Shown piece by piece: positions 13,701 to 28,700 of a DNA stretch of 64,000 bases. Numbering within the stretch: position 1 is the first letter of the stretch; the number at the start of each line of letters is the position of its first letter. Origin of the DNA: Micrasema longulum. Taxonomy: Eukaryota > Arthropoda > Insecta > Trichoptera > Brachycentridae. The DNA lies in contig JAGVSM010004930.1 of NCBI GenBank assembly GCA_022494885.1, positions 62,001 through 126,000 on the forward strand, in the 5' to 3' direction. The position numbers and the translations under genes are program-made. Below the pieces are notes generated by a model, which was given only the letters and a program-made list of their open reading frames with translations, did not search any database and was not told the DNA's origin.

Positions 13701-16700
13701 GTAAAGCCGTTGGTTTTCTATATGAATAAAAAATAAAATTACTAAAAAATTGCTGTACGAAAACCTACCTTATTTGTGAAATTTATTGCATTTACAAAAT
13801 GGCAACTGACCTTGAGATGCTGCACACTTGCAGGAATCTATTATTTCCTAGACTTCATCGCAAATCAACGTCACCGAGTACGATTTGGTTCTAACTTTAA
13901 GTTCTGCTGGGGTGACTCGACCTTTTACCATTCAAATATCACCCGTCCGTTTTACTTGAATGTAATCTATGGCACTGTCTCCGTAATTTACCCTAGCTGA
14001 TATATTATTAAGTAAATCACATTTAATAAAAAAAGGCATTATCACGCACTCGAGCAACAGAGATGTTTACAAACAATGGTATTTTATGGATTATGTTGTG
14101 TCAAAGTCACGTTACTTCCCTTTTGCATTAAATGTACGCTAAACAATATATTTATATTACATGCAAATAATACAACTATTTGAATGAATACATTCTGGAA
14201 GCAAACATTATATATTTGCTTACCTTACGGCCTTTACATTTCTATACTCGAACTTAAAAAGTTTGTATTGGATGAGAAAAAATACCCATCATGATTATAT
14301 CTATTTTGGGCAAGTTATCGGACTTTCCTTGTAAAAAACCAAATTTAGTCATAATGCTATGGATGTTTATAAATGAAAACAAAAAAAAACAAAGGAAAAG
14401 ACGAAATTTAACTAGAAAAAACAAATAAAAAGCCACAAGCCGCCCGCGTCGAGTATCTCAGTATAGGATTTGAGTGAACGTAGGATATATAAGTCACGCG
14501 TGACGTCATCAACCCTTTTGGCCTGTTACGGGCCGTTTTATTTCTATCAAACTTTAAATAGGAAATTATAAATGAAAACGTTCGTTTCAGATTTTGATAG
14601 TTATATGGTTCGAATCGTAAAAATATTTTTTAAATACTGAATACATTAAAAATCATATCCCCAGTTTATGAAAATACCCTATTAAGGACATATTAAAATA
14701 ACACATAAGTATGCCTACATAATATCCAGAGAATAATATGTTGAAAAAGTAAGAGAATCTTGTAACAAAAAACTCCTCTAGAGACGTGAAAAATGTCAAT
14801 GTCCAAAGCAATATTGTTCAACATAGAGATAGCTCTTCCAACAGGCATAACCATCGGCAGATTAGTCCTGTATCTTGGAATGTGAAACAGTCTATGTTGG
14901 TGCTGTCTAAGATATCCGGAGCACAAAAGCTAATGTAATAATTTTATATAATAAAATAAAATCACTTTGTTTTTATGGACCACTTATATTTTTATAAATT
15001 GACAACCAACTAGTTTCGGCAATACTATACCTTCTTCAGAGTTAATTATAAACTAAAATAACAAATATAAAATTTTCACAGTGAGGGTAGAGTTGGCGTG
15101 GCGACGGAACTAGAGAGGAGAGGGGGCTTGTGTGTGGATTTAGGGAGAGGGAACATATTTAAAATACGACTATTACAAAGAGTTATTTGATTATTAATAA
15201 TTTTTAAATTTTTATTTACAGCCTTTCTCAATATTAAGTGACATTGCTTTTTTATTTGTATGTAAAATCCAATGCCATCTTCAAAGTTGAATGAGTGACT
15301 ATTTGTTACGATATGTTCAGCGAACTATCGATTTTAAATAAAATAAATTAATTAATGTATTAAATAATCATGTTTCACAAAGTAAATGCTTCAAACATTT
15401 AAAAAAAATGAAATAATTTCAATTTCAATGTCAAATTAATTTAACCCAAAAAGTGAAGAATTCACTTCCCTCTTTTATTACATATAATTATTTGAATTCT
15501 CGCGACTTTCAGGGATTCCCGGTGGGGATTGCGTGGCTGGGTCCTACAGCCCGGACCCCGGAAGTTGCTCCACGTACCTCCAGTGCTCCGGCGGGGAGCA
15601 GAAGCGGCAATCTTGCGCTCCGGGACTCCACTGGAACGCCGCGGCCAACCTGTGTGACTGGCCGACCGCCGCTAAATGCCAAACCAATCGAGGTATCAAA
15701 ACAATCTCAAATGTTGTCATTGTATTGAAATATATGTAATTAATGGTGGTGGATTTTATATAAATATGGTGGCCGCATCGTATTAGTGGAGTATTGCATA
15801 AACTCTGAATTTAATGATCACTGTACTGTGTTACTCAGATTTCGTCGTTTTAAGATTGGCTAGTAACAAATTAAAAGGAATCAAACTTTTAATTGTCCGT
15901 GTCCAAGAAGATGAAGAATACAGTTCTATATGATGTGATGTAGAACTAGAACCTTGGATTAGTATTTTCGACTCGATGACTTTATTTAAAAATGAGAGTT
16001 GCAGTATTGATTAAACTTGCTTATAATGTACAAGACTTTTACTTCACAAGTGGACTTTATTTCCTGGCTATCTATATCTAAGAAATGTTGGGAAATGGAG
16101 TGAATTTCGGCTGTGGACCTTTCTAGGAACTTCTCCGCGTTCGCTTGATGAAGATAAAACCACATAAAACTCATTCAAGAGAAGCCGGACTATTGGTAGA
16201 CGTGTAGGATTAGGTAGTTAAGGGTCGGTTGGAGCTCCTACACCAGTTAGAGATTGACAGAGAAGACACGAGGTTGCTGCTTGATGTTTATTTATTACAT
16301 GGCGAATAAATGATGAATTATGTCGCACGAGTGTTACAGTGATTAGGAGTAGTAAAAAATTAACTACTTTGAACGACGTCACTTGTTTTTCCTAATCAAC
16401 CAATGATAGTGTTGTGCTAAATTTCCGGTTCACAGGAAGCCAATTGATTAATCAGTAGAGCTTACTGAAGAGAACTTGTGACATCAATTTCAAAATTAGG
16501 CCACTAAAAATCATAGCGCTGATAATACAATAAAAAATATTTCTTAAAATTTCAATTTGTTTGATAGTCTATTGAGGAATAAATAAAAACTCTGGCCTCC
16601 TTATTGCAGTACCAATACCAATGTAGCGCTTTATTTATCTTTTGGGGGCGGATAAGAAAATAATGATGATGATGTTGAAATATTGTAATATTACCCAATA

Positions 16701-19700
16701 ATCTCACTAAACATTGCTATCGATTTGTTCCTACAACAAAGGCGACTTGAGAGGACACACTTGCCATGTCTGCCTAGATCATGCTATGTGGTTGCGAATT
16801 ATGTGGGTATGCATTGTTAAAATATTGTCACAACTCAACATCCTTTAAACCCACAACCACTGTTCACTCCCATCACCACTGTCCTTTGATCGTCCGCCAC
16901 AATAAGACCTCGTGTCGTGATTCACGCGTTTATTTTGTTGAACGTGTGCCGCATCATAGACTTTGTTTCCACCAACCACCAGTGTTCAGCTTCAGATCGG
17001 AGACCTGTCCTAGTGTTGGTGCCGCTCGCAACTGACCAGTCAAACCACCGCAATTCCACCAAGAATGAGCCAAGTTAGAGGCATCCATTCCTAATCCATC
17101 GCATTCGTTGGGGTTGTGACCGATTGACACTGCATACCGCATATCGAGGATATTAACTTATTTCATTAAAACTCTAATACAGTCCACTCCGCTAAATAAT
17201 ATCGTAGAAGCCATACGTCGTAGAAGCCGTAAGGCTTTGCCTCCCGCAATTTCTCGCCCTGCATTCACGTGGAAATACGTTTTCCCACTACCATGACTAT
17301 CCCTTTGTACATTTAAATAGATTCTAAGATTGTTTAGGTAGAGTATGTACGTTCATTGTATTATAATATATCATTAATGCCAAACTTTTAGGGCTCTCTT
17401 ATGAGAGCTTAGGCTTATGCCTAAGATTGGTTTAAAAAAATGTTACCTACATTTTTGTTACGTATTTTGGGACCTGTAATTTTTTTTTTTATCAGATAAT
17501 AAACCAATGAGAAAGCCGTCAGTTAGTTCTTCTACATCAACTCAATGGACAACCCGGGTGCCATTTTCTGCAGCTCCCACCAGGCCGAGTAAACCACACA
17601 AGAAACCACAAAATGTAAGAATCATTATCGAGACATTTTTTCATCCGATACTTACGTTGTTTGAGATTGTATTTGATGCATTATTTACAACCATTTCTTT
17701 TCCAAGGGCTGTGTAAACGGTGCTTACTACTCGCACAGCGAATGCTCGATGTTCAATATTTGCGTAAATGGCGTTCTGTTATCACAATCCTGCGCTCCCG
17801 GAGAAGGATGGAGCTCTGGTCTGTCTATCTGCGCCCCCGGAGTCTGCAAAAGACGGCGCCCTAATATAACGAAGAGGCCAAATATCAAGAAGACTGCCGC
17901 TGTCCTGAGTGAGTGTTGCAAATTTGATGACAAAAACTATTTCAAATAAATTTGGTAAAGTATCCAAAATAATACCAGTTTCATCATCAAAATCATTCCC
18001 TTTCTGCTCCTAATGGTGCATAGGGCACTGTATTGGTACACCAATCACAGCGTATCTTGATCATTTTTGTTACACGAAGGTAAGGTGATCAGTCTTACGC
18101 TTCAGGCACCCGTCCAGGGACTATGAAATATTCAGGTGTGAAAACACTCTTTTAAATAAATATTTTATATCAACCATGTCGGGAATCGAACCCGAGACCT
18201 CTTGCATGGTAGGCAAACGCGCTGACCATTACACCACGAGGCCGACAAAATAATACAAGTATCCAAAATAATACAAGTTTATTGGATTATAATTCCACTA
18301 TATTGTGACGCGTTTCGTCTTGTTAGGACATTTTCAAATAAACTAACTTAAATATTCACCAAGTTTCCTTATATATACCTACTAAAAATAATTGCTGTTT
18401 CATGATTGTGGATTTCTACGCAAGCCAATAAAGTAGAGTAATTAAAAATCAGTTAGGGTACACTGAGTATATTTTAGAGGTATACTTTGATAATCCTTCC
18501 ACTAGTTAAAAATATTTATAAATAAGGGTATGACTTTGAAATTAATACAATAATTATGTAAATATTGATTTCATTTACATAGGTTTATTTTGAAAAATAT
18601 TGTTGAAACTCTACATTGGTGTTTTATACAGGTTTCATTATATAACCAAGATTTATTTTCAATGTCAACTAAGGTAAAAATACATTCACGTTTTCTTAAA
18701 TTATTTCATTTTAATTTAATTTATTGGGAACATGACAAGTTTTCATAATGTTGAGTGGGTGGTATGTAATAATATAACCAAAATATACCTCTAAAATATA
18801 CTCAGTATACCCTAATTGATTTTTAATTACTCTACTTATTTTGGCTTGTATAGAAATCTACAAACTAATTATGAAACAGCAATTATTTTTAGTATCGTAG
18901 GAAAGTTTGCAGATATTTAAGTTAGTTTATTTTAAAAAGTCCTAACAAGACAAAATGCGTCACAATATACCCTTTGTATATTTTTAAAAAATAAGTAGAA
19001 TTATTATCCAATAAACTTGTTTTATTTTGGATACATTAACAAATTTAATATGGAATTCTACAAATTGTCTGCATACACAGTAAATAATATTTCAAATAAG
19101 TTGTTAATGGCCACTCGAGTCTAAACCTCTAAACACATTTTAATTACTCTCAGTTTTTTTCAACGTTAACAACCCGCAGATGCAAAACCTTATGTCTGTT
19201 ATTTTTTTTCCTCCAGGAGCTGACTGTCAGGCGGGACAATTTACACCCTACCCCGGGGACTGTGGTCAATACCAGCAGTGTTTGTGGGGTAAACTCGAAC
19301 CTTTCCAGTGTGCTTCTGGTCTTCACTGGAACCAAGTTAGTTTCTTATGTATTCATAAATTAACATTGTACAATTTGGAAATTACGATGTTTGTAACATT
19401 TGTCGCGTGTTGTAGGAAAGAATGATTTGCGATTGGCCAGCTAATGCGAAATGTACCGAGTCTCCCGAAGACTTTCCGGATGACGTAGATATAGATGAAG
19501 GCGAAGCGCTAGAGCCAGATGTGTCTAATGATTATCCTACTACGTCTAGGCCAGTGTTTACTCCGGTAGATAGCTGGAATCCAACAACTCCCTCGACTAC
19601 AACCGCCGCAGTCACGGAGGACAATGATATCGAGCCCCTCTCAGGTAACATGAATAATTGAGTGAATGCATAAAATAAAAAATAAGTAACACATCTAGAA

Positions 19701-22700
19701 TTGTATATTCAAAAATTTTTTTTTTTAGGATATTACAAGATTGTTTGCTACTTCACTAACTGGGCCTGGTACAGACGAGGGTTGGGAAAATACCTTCCTG
19801 AAGATATCGACCCTAAGCTCTGTACCCATATCGTGTACGGTTTTGCCGTTTTAGACTATGAAAATCTCGTTATCAAGGCGCACGACTCTTGGGCTGATTT
19901 CGACAACAGTAAGCTGCTATTAATAAAATATAAATCAATGACTTTTTGTAAAAAGTTTTTGATGCAGTTTATCTCATCACATTTTTCTTCCAGAATTCTA
20001 CGAAAGGGTGACAGCATACAAGAAAAAGGGATTGAAAGTTCTGCTGGCGCTGGGTGGTTGGAACGATTCCGCGGGAGATAAGTACAGTCGCCTGGTCAAC
20101 AACCCCTCGGCCCGTCAGAGATTCATCACCCACGCTCTCGGTTTTCTGGAAAAACATAACTTCGATGGACTGGACTTGGATTGGGAATACCCAGTGTGCT
20201 GGCAGGTAAATATTGTAAACTGGATATTAATCGAGATATTTCTGATTCCATTGCTGATCGTGTTATTAATGCCTCGTTCTCCGTAGACTGACTGCTCCAA
20301 GGGTCCCACGTCCGACAAGGCGGCCTTCAGCCTGTGGGTTCGTGAGCTGAGTGAGGCTCTCCAGCCGCGAGGTCTGCTCCTTTCCTCAGCAGTCTCGGCC
20401 AGTAAGACGGTGGTAGATGCAGGATACGATGTTCCTTCCCTGGCTAAGCACATGGATTGGATTGCTGTTATGGCGTACGACTATCACGGACAGTGGGACA
20501 AGAAGACGGGACACGTGGCGCCGCTTTACTATCACCCAGATGACGATGTCAGTTTCTTCAATGCGGTAAGTGTTTGAATAAGTTAAATGTTTTTGAATTA
20601 TCTATTAAAAAGCTAATTTTAAAACAAAGTATGATATAAAATAAATCGTCCGCGCTCTTTCCAGAACTACTCGATGCACTACTGGATCTCCCAGGGCGCT
20701 CCATCGCGCAAGCTGGTGATGGGGATGCCGCTATACGGACAATCCTTCACTCTGGGCACGAGTTGGGATACCCCTCCGGAGTTGGTGGCCGTGAAGGACG
20801 AGCGGGGCCTCAACGTCCCGGCCCGCGCCGGGGGACAGGCGGGAGAGTACACCAAGGCGCAAGGATTCCTGGCTTATTACGAGGTATTCAGTTTATATTT
20901 ATTTGGTGTCGGTAGTGACTAATTGATGATGGTAAATATATATTGAATACACCAGTTAAAATAGACTTTTGGAAGGAAAATAATACAGTTTTTTGCTACT
21001 CTTCTTACAATTGTAATGAGAATATCCGACATAGCCTTCCATACAAATTGGCAGACTCCAAGTGAACTACTACTACTACCATCACGCCATTTCCCCGTAG
21101 GGGTAGGCAGAGAGAATGGACCGCCACACACGTCTATCCTGGCATACACTCCTAGCCTCTTCCACATTCATACATCTTGTCATACATGCCCTTCGGTTCT
21201 GTCTGCTTTTGACATGACCAGACTTAAGATTTTGGTTTATCTGATCATGCCACGTCTTCCTTGGTCGTCCTCGTCTAACGTTGCCGTTCATTTTCGCCAT
21301 ATATACTTGTTTTACCATTCTTTTGTCGTCTATTCGTTCTACGTGACCAAACCATCTCAGAGACCCTTTTTTAATCTTATCAATTATACTTGTCTCAGAT
21401 TTACACTCTCGCCTGATTTCATCATTCGTAACCCTGTCATACATTGATTTCCCACACATTCGTCTAAGAGATCGCATTTCAACCGCGTTCACTCGGCTTT
21501 CATCCTTCCTCTGCCAGTTCCATGTTTCACTTCCATACATAAGTGTTGGGACTGTGAAAGAGGGAATTAAAGCTGTAATGCTAAATAAAATTAAATTGCG
21601 GTTTATGAAATATAACTTTTCACAACTATTGTCGAAGATTTTTTTGTAAAAAAAATTGTTTTAAATATGAGCAAAACCATTACGAAAACACTCAGTCCTT
21701 CGAATAGTTTTTGGGTTAGTAGAGAGAGAGCTTTCACTGTGTTTGTTTGGTGTTATTTAGATAATTTATATACAGATTTGCACTCTAATCCATTCAGTTA
21801 CTGATTCAAGGCATCATTAGTTTTCTGATTCAGAATTTGTACACGCATACATGCACATACCTCGTGTGCCTAATGCTCTCAAATGCAAGGATTGGTTTCT
21901 ATTTGCATAAACCAAACTTCACGGGGTAAGTTAGTAATGAAAACTCACACTCCCAATTGACGTTATCATTTTCCTTACCAAATTCGAGCTTATGCAAAAT
22001 TCTAGCCCCTTTAAAATAACACAAAAACCCTTTAGCTTAGTTAAATAATTCATAATTTCAAATTGTACAAAAACACTAGAATATCATGTTAATGAACCCT
22101 ATTTTTATATTTGAAAAAACATTTTTTTTGTAGATATGCGACCGCATTCGGAACCACGGTTGGACCGTGGAGCAGGACAAAGCCGGCCGTATGGGGCCAC
22201 ACGCGTTCAAAGGAGATCAGTGGGTCGGATACGATGACAAAGCCATGATTCGGAAGAAGACAGAGTTTGTCAAACATCTCAACCTCGGAGGAGCCATGGT
22301 CTGGGCGTTGGATTTGGATGATTTCAAAAACAGGTAAAGCTTTTCCATCCATTCAAAGAACAAGTAAAGTTCTTTAGAAAAGTGCATGGAGCTGTCAATT
22401 GACAATAAGATGATTTATTTGAATACCTAATATAATAGTTTTAATTTGAACCATATGTATTATGAAAAACACGGAGCAAAATTGTCAGAATAATTGGAAG
22501 AACCAAATGAAGAGTGGTCTAAGGGAATTGGTTTCATTTGAAAAATATTTTTTACGACCTACATTGTCCTTTTGGGGAAAATAAATATTAAAGCATTGAA
22601 AGATTTATAAAACTAACCATATGCACTAATAAATCAAAGAATAAAAATAGTAATAATACTAAATAAAATAATGCTGTAAAAATATATAAGTTATTTTGAT

Positions 22701-25700
22701 AATATCATTACAGAACTATTTAGATAAAAAAGGATACGTTTATAAACTATATATGAATTGATTTTAACTAGCTAAAAGGATCTGCATTAGCTCAAATCCG
22801 ATTTGTCATATTATTGTAAAAGGTCACAATAATGATATAACATGACAATGACTAAAGTATAAAATTTTGAAATAATTTAAATTTAAATACTGAGTAATTT
22901 TTATTATTTTCTAATTCCACCAATTTTAATAAAATCTTCTTATTAATATTATAACCGCTTGCTTTAGTTGCGGAGAAGGTCACCATCCGCTACTGAGCAC
23001 CATCCGAGATGTCCTGAAGGACGCTACAGGTCCCGAGCCCGAGGAGGAGGTCCAGGAGGCCGACAGGGAACCACCCCCGCCGCCCCCGCCCTCGCCCCCA
23101 CAGGCCGTGGAGTCCGAAGAGGACGCAGGGCAGGATGAGGGGGCCCTCGCAGCGGAAGGAGAAGGCACAGATGGCTACAAGATGGTGTGCTACTTCACCA
23201 ACTGGGCGTGGTACAGGTGAATATAATCACTTAACAGATTTTGGTCAGAGAGGTGTTCCAAAGCTCTATAAGTTAACGTCTAATCTCTATGCAAAAATTT
23301 ATTCCATTTGGAGAAAACAAGCTGAAACAAGATCTGTCCAAAGGACGCTCTGGAGAACTTCTCGTAATAAGCAATAATACCAAAATTGAAAAAAATTCCC
23401 AAATGATGTTCAGGCTCATCAGTATAAAAAAACAAACTTCATGCCCAGGGTCAAGCTTGAGAAGAACTGTCAAGTGGTTAATACCACCAGGGTGCAATAA
23501 CATAAATATTTTGTGTACATATTTCCAGTTATTAAAACAGTCTAATACCAAATTTAATCATCGAGGATTGTTATCAAGTAGAGAGGTTCCGCTAGTTTTG
23601 AAATCTACAGATGGTGATAAAACTTTAATTATATATTTTAGGCCTCTCAGATCCGTACTGATGATGTTTTTCTGGGTTTTTTTCTGACATAGGAGTGCAT
23701 TATCTGGGCTAATGATGGATGCTGCAATGTTATCCGAAACATCAGGAAGAAGAAACAACAGACAACAGACAGCACACAATATCTAAATATCTTCAGTAAA
23801 ATATTATGGATGCTCGATACATCGTGGGTGAAATTACAGTAATAATTGAAACCACTTAGCACCTTGTGCTTCAATATTTCATTTTTCATTATTTCATATC
23901 TGCTCCCTAGTTGGAGCATATGGTGTTCACAAAGATCCTCCAAGCATCTCTGTCGGCAGTCAGTTCCTGTGCATTCTCCCAAGTCAGATTCGCGTCCCGT
24001 AGTTTTGACACGAACTGCCGACAAACAGTCAGCAGTGGACATCCAGGACATCGAGAACCTGATGCCTTGTAAAGTAGGCAAGCGTGGTTAAGGCTCTCAG
24101 GAGGCATCCGCAGCACATGGCCAAGCCAACCGTATCGCCTCCGCTTGATCACAGTTGTCACCGGAGTTTGCTGCGTCCGTTCTCTTATTACTTTAGTCCT
24201 CACAAAGTCAAACCACCGCACACCCAAGATTCTTCTGAGACACCTATTCTCAAAACTCGGAATTTTGCTGCTTTGGGCCCTAGTGAGGTGCCACGATTCG
24301 CATCCGTAGAGGAAAATAGGTGTTATGCTGGCGTTATATAGGCGGCATTTGGTTTTCACTGAGTAAATATCCAATCTCTAGACAGCCTTCATACTGTTAA
24401 ATGTGGCGCCTGCTATTCCTAGCCGCACTCCTAGTTCTTTTTGAAAGCTGCCATTTTCCGTAACATTTACTCCCAGGTATTTGAAACTCTCGACCCTTTC
24501 GATGACTTGGTTTGACAGAGTTAGGGGATTTTGGGCATCAAGGCATGAAGTGTTACACAATAAATGGATTTTAAAACCCATGCATGCGGAGTACCTATTT
24601 AGGCTATCTACAGTGGCCTGAAGACCCCTGACTGAATTGTCAATAATAACCGCATCATCGGATATTCCTCGATCTAGTGGAATTGACTTTCTTAAAATGA
24701 AGTCCATGAGGATTATAAAAAGGATCGGTGCAAGGACGCAACCTTGACGAACTCCGGTGGTGGTATCAAACCAATCTGTGACAATATCGTTGATTCTGAT
24801 TCGGCATTTGCTATTTGAGTGAAGGGCTTTGATAATTTCGGCTAGTTTTATAGGCACCCCATATGATTCAAATATTTAAATATATATTTTCAGAGTATGG
24901 GTCTGTGCGGACTGTCAAACGCTTTTTCATAAACATTTCAAAATATTACATGCACAAAAAAATCTCCATCGTTTTTAAGTTTATTTATAATTATAATAAT
25001 AAAAATACTTAATAGTTTTATTCCACTTTTATTTATAATTTTTTTATACATTTTTTACCAGTGACCGGGTTTCGTCGTGACCGACATCATCAGACTGGTG
25101 GGAGACTAAACAAATTTCTATGTTATATACAAGTGCAAGCAGGGGTTGTAAATCATGATTTTATATAATTATGTAAATAAAAGAATTTAAATTAAAATCA
25201 TTTATGTATAAGGTAATAACAATTATAAGAATATAAGTTTTGTTTGAATGTAAATAATAAAAACTATAAAGTATAAAACTATAAAGTATTTTTATTATTA
25301 TAATTAAAATGCAGTTCCACCAAGAAATGTCAGTAGAAAAACTCAATATATAAAGTTTATTTATATTCGTGGATTTAACTCTTTTTACAATTGTGTAGAA
25401 AATAATCTACTGATTCTTCATTTCAGACAAGGACCTGGCAAATATCTACCGAGTGACATAGATACATCTCTCTGTACTCACGTCGTATATGGATTCGCAG
25501 TTTTAGATACTCAGCTTTTGACACTTAAACCACACGATTCATGGGCTGATATTGATAATAGTAAGTTAACCTCATTTTTATAAGAAAATATGTTCGAAGT
25601 TTTTACAAACTAATTAAACTAACTAAAGTAAGATCATGAGACCCATAATAAATAAGTTGTAAACATTATTTTTCTACAGAATTCTACGAAAAGGTGACAG

Positions 25701-28700
25701 GATTAAAAAGCCGTAAGGTGAAGGTGCTTCTTGCTCTGGGAGGATGGAACGATTCTGCCGGAGACAAGTACAGTAGACTTGTAAACAATCCGACGGCTCG
25801 CCGCAAGTTTGTACTGCATGCTTTGGAGTTCGTACTCGCCAACAACTTCGATGGACTCGATCTTGACTGGGAATACCCAGTATGCTGGCAGGTTAGTATC
25901 AATGAGAAATGTATTTTAAAATGGTATGGAACTTTTGACTTTTGATACAGTGAGAGGCAAATAGAAATGAATGAGTTAATCCATTCTGGAAATCGGTTTA
26001 GATTTAATAACGATCAAAACTTAATAAACCATCGGAGTTAATAATACTAAAGTGCCCAAGAGAGTGTGGGAAATTAATTAATACTTCAAAGATGATAAAT
26101 AATCGTTACAGCTTATCAAAATTAAAATTAATTTCTGCCTTCAACACTTTCACTTATTTATTGTGTATGCAGATAATTGGTAGAATTCTGTATTAAAATT
26201 TGGTAAAGTTTCCAAAATAAAACAATTTATTGGATTTAATTCTACTTTTATTTTTATTTAATATATGTGACGCGTTTTGTCTTGTTTATGACATTATCAA
26301 ACTGACTTAAATATCTACGGAGTATCCTTTTATACTAACAATAATTATACACTAACATTCACTTATGTTGCCATAGTTTAGAATTGTCCCTTCCACTTAT
26401 TTCTTCTAATTCTTTATGTACCCAATAAAGGAAAATAACTGGTTTTTTTTCAAAATCACAATGACACACATCAGACATAAGAGAGCACGGGAAAATAAGC
26501 TCATCAGCCAGAAGCTGCATGTCTATAATCAACCCTGTAAAAATGTCTGGTAATATATAAATCTGTTTATTTAACAGGTGGAGTGTGGGAAGGGCCCTGC
26601 ATCAGATAAAGAAGGATTCTCCGCTCTAGTCAAGGAGTTACGTGAAGCATTCCGCCCTCACAATCTACTGTTGTCAGCTGCAGTTTCTCCCAATAGAAAG
26701 GTCATTGATGCAGGTGAATATCAGGATATCACCCTAAAGTTAGTACTTCTGTTCGTAGTTTTCAATATTATTACAATTTTTACACAATGTTTTTCCAGGG
26801 TACGATGTTCCTGTACTCTCAGAGAATTTGGACTGGATTGCAGTAATGACTTATGATTACCACGGACAGTGGGACAAGAAAACCGGCCACGTTGCTCCGA
26901 TGTATGATCATCCTGATGATGTTGACAAAGCTTTCAATGTTGTAAGTAAAGTGAACATTTAAATTACTCTAAACACAGTTTTCACTTTTATAAAATTACA
27001 AAAAAAAAATTTAGATAGGAATAAAACTCTTATTTTGCTTCCAGAACTACACAATTCATCACTGGATCATGCGTGGCGCAGCTCCCTCTAAGCTGGTGCT
27101 CGGTTTGTCTCTGTACGGGCAATCCTTCTCCCTCGCAGCTGCTGACAAGAACGGACTTAACAGTCCGACGTACGGAGGAGGAGAGGCCGGAGATTCTACG
27201 AGAGCTAGAGGATTCTTGGCCTACTATGAGGTAAAGTAACATTAATAATTAAAAACTGAACAGTAAATTATGAAACACAGGGGGATTTTTTTGTTTACTA
27301 TTTTTCTATTAATATGTATTTCGTTGATATGTAATTATGCTTTATTTTTTTAATACTCTGTTTTATTTTTATGTTTATTGTAAGAAAACAAAAAAATTTA
27401 AATAAAAAAAAACACTATTTATAATATTGTCATTCTCAGATATGTGAACGAGTACAAACTAAGAACTGGGCTGTGGTGAGGGATTCCCGTGGTCGTATGG
27501 GCCCATATGCCTTCAAGGGAGACCAGTGGGTCTCGTTTGACGATGTTCCAATGATCAGACACAAGGTAGTCCTCCTGTTTTATCAACTATCAATCATCTA
27601 AATATCTATCTAACTAACTTTTTTGTTACCCAACCTAACCTAACCTTTAGGTTTATCTTGATATAAAATACATATTATCTTTCCCTAAACATTTTTTGGC
27701 AGTGTTAGTAATTTAATAACTGCTGAGCTTTTTGATGAATTAGAAATAAAAAGCAACTAGGTACATTTTTTATCTGATTTAAAATCTTTGCTTCAAAATC
27801 TATCTTAATTACTTAAAAATATTATCATACTAAATTATAATTCTGGCTTTTTGCTGACGATAACAAGATACTTAAGCTAATTAAAAATATTGATGACTGT
27901 GTCAGACTCCAAGAAGACATAAATGCATTTCATACTTGGTGCAAAACTAATAACATGGAACTTAACATCGATAAATGCAAAATTATTTCATACCATAAAT
28001 GTAAACATCCTTTTATTTTTGATTATAAACTTAATGGCCAAGTTCTTTCGATTGTCACCTCTATAAGAGATCTTGGAGTGATCCTAGATAATAAACTAAC
28101 TTTTCTGGAACACTTTGATAATATAGTAAACAGATCCTTAAAAATTTTAGGCTTTATTAATAGAACTACGTCTGATTTCCAAAGTATGCTTACACTTAAA
28201 ACACTTTATTGCTCTTTAGTTCGCCCTATTCTTGAATATGCATCTGTAATCTGGTCCCCTCATTATGCTGTTCATATCAAGCGCCTTGAATCAGTTCAAC
28301 ATCGTTTTATAAGAAAAATTGCATGGAAGATGGGATTGGAAAGAGGAGACTATTCATATTCTGATATGGAGAGGTTTTTAAGCATATCAAGTCTTGAAAA
28401 ACGCAGATGCATTGCAGATATAATCTGCATGTATAAAATTATGAACTGTCTCATTGATGCCCCTGAAATTTTGCAAAAGATTCTTTTTAACGTTCCCACC
28501 CGTAGACTAAGAAATAATGAAATGCTTTTCCTCGGTCACTACAGGACCAATTATGGTGCACAGTCGCCTTTGCCCAGAATGATCAGGCGGGTGAACGATC
28601 ATCAAGATCTTGATTATTATGGTGTAAGGATGTCTTTCTTTACAAATCAGCTAAAGAATCTGTATAGTTAGCCTATGCTTTTTACTTAATCTAAAAAATC

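Noticed and set aside
23289..23687. 132-codon + strand frame in the B/C intron
   Set aside because: No recognisable domain, overlaps - strand frames of similar length, and lies beside a LINE fragment; treated as chance.
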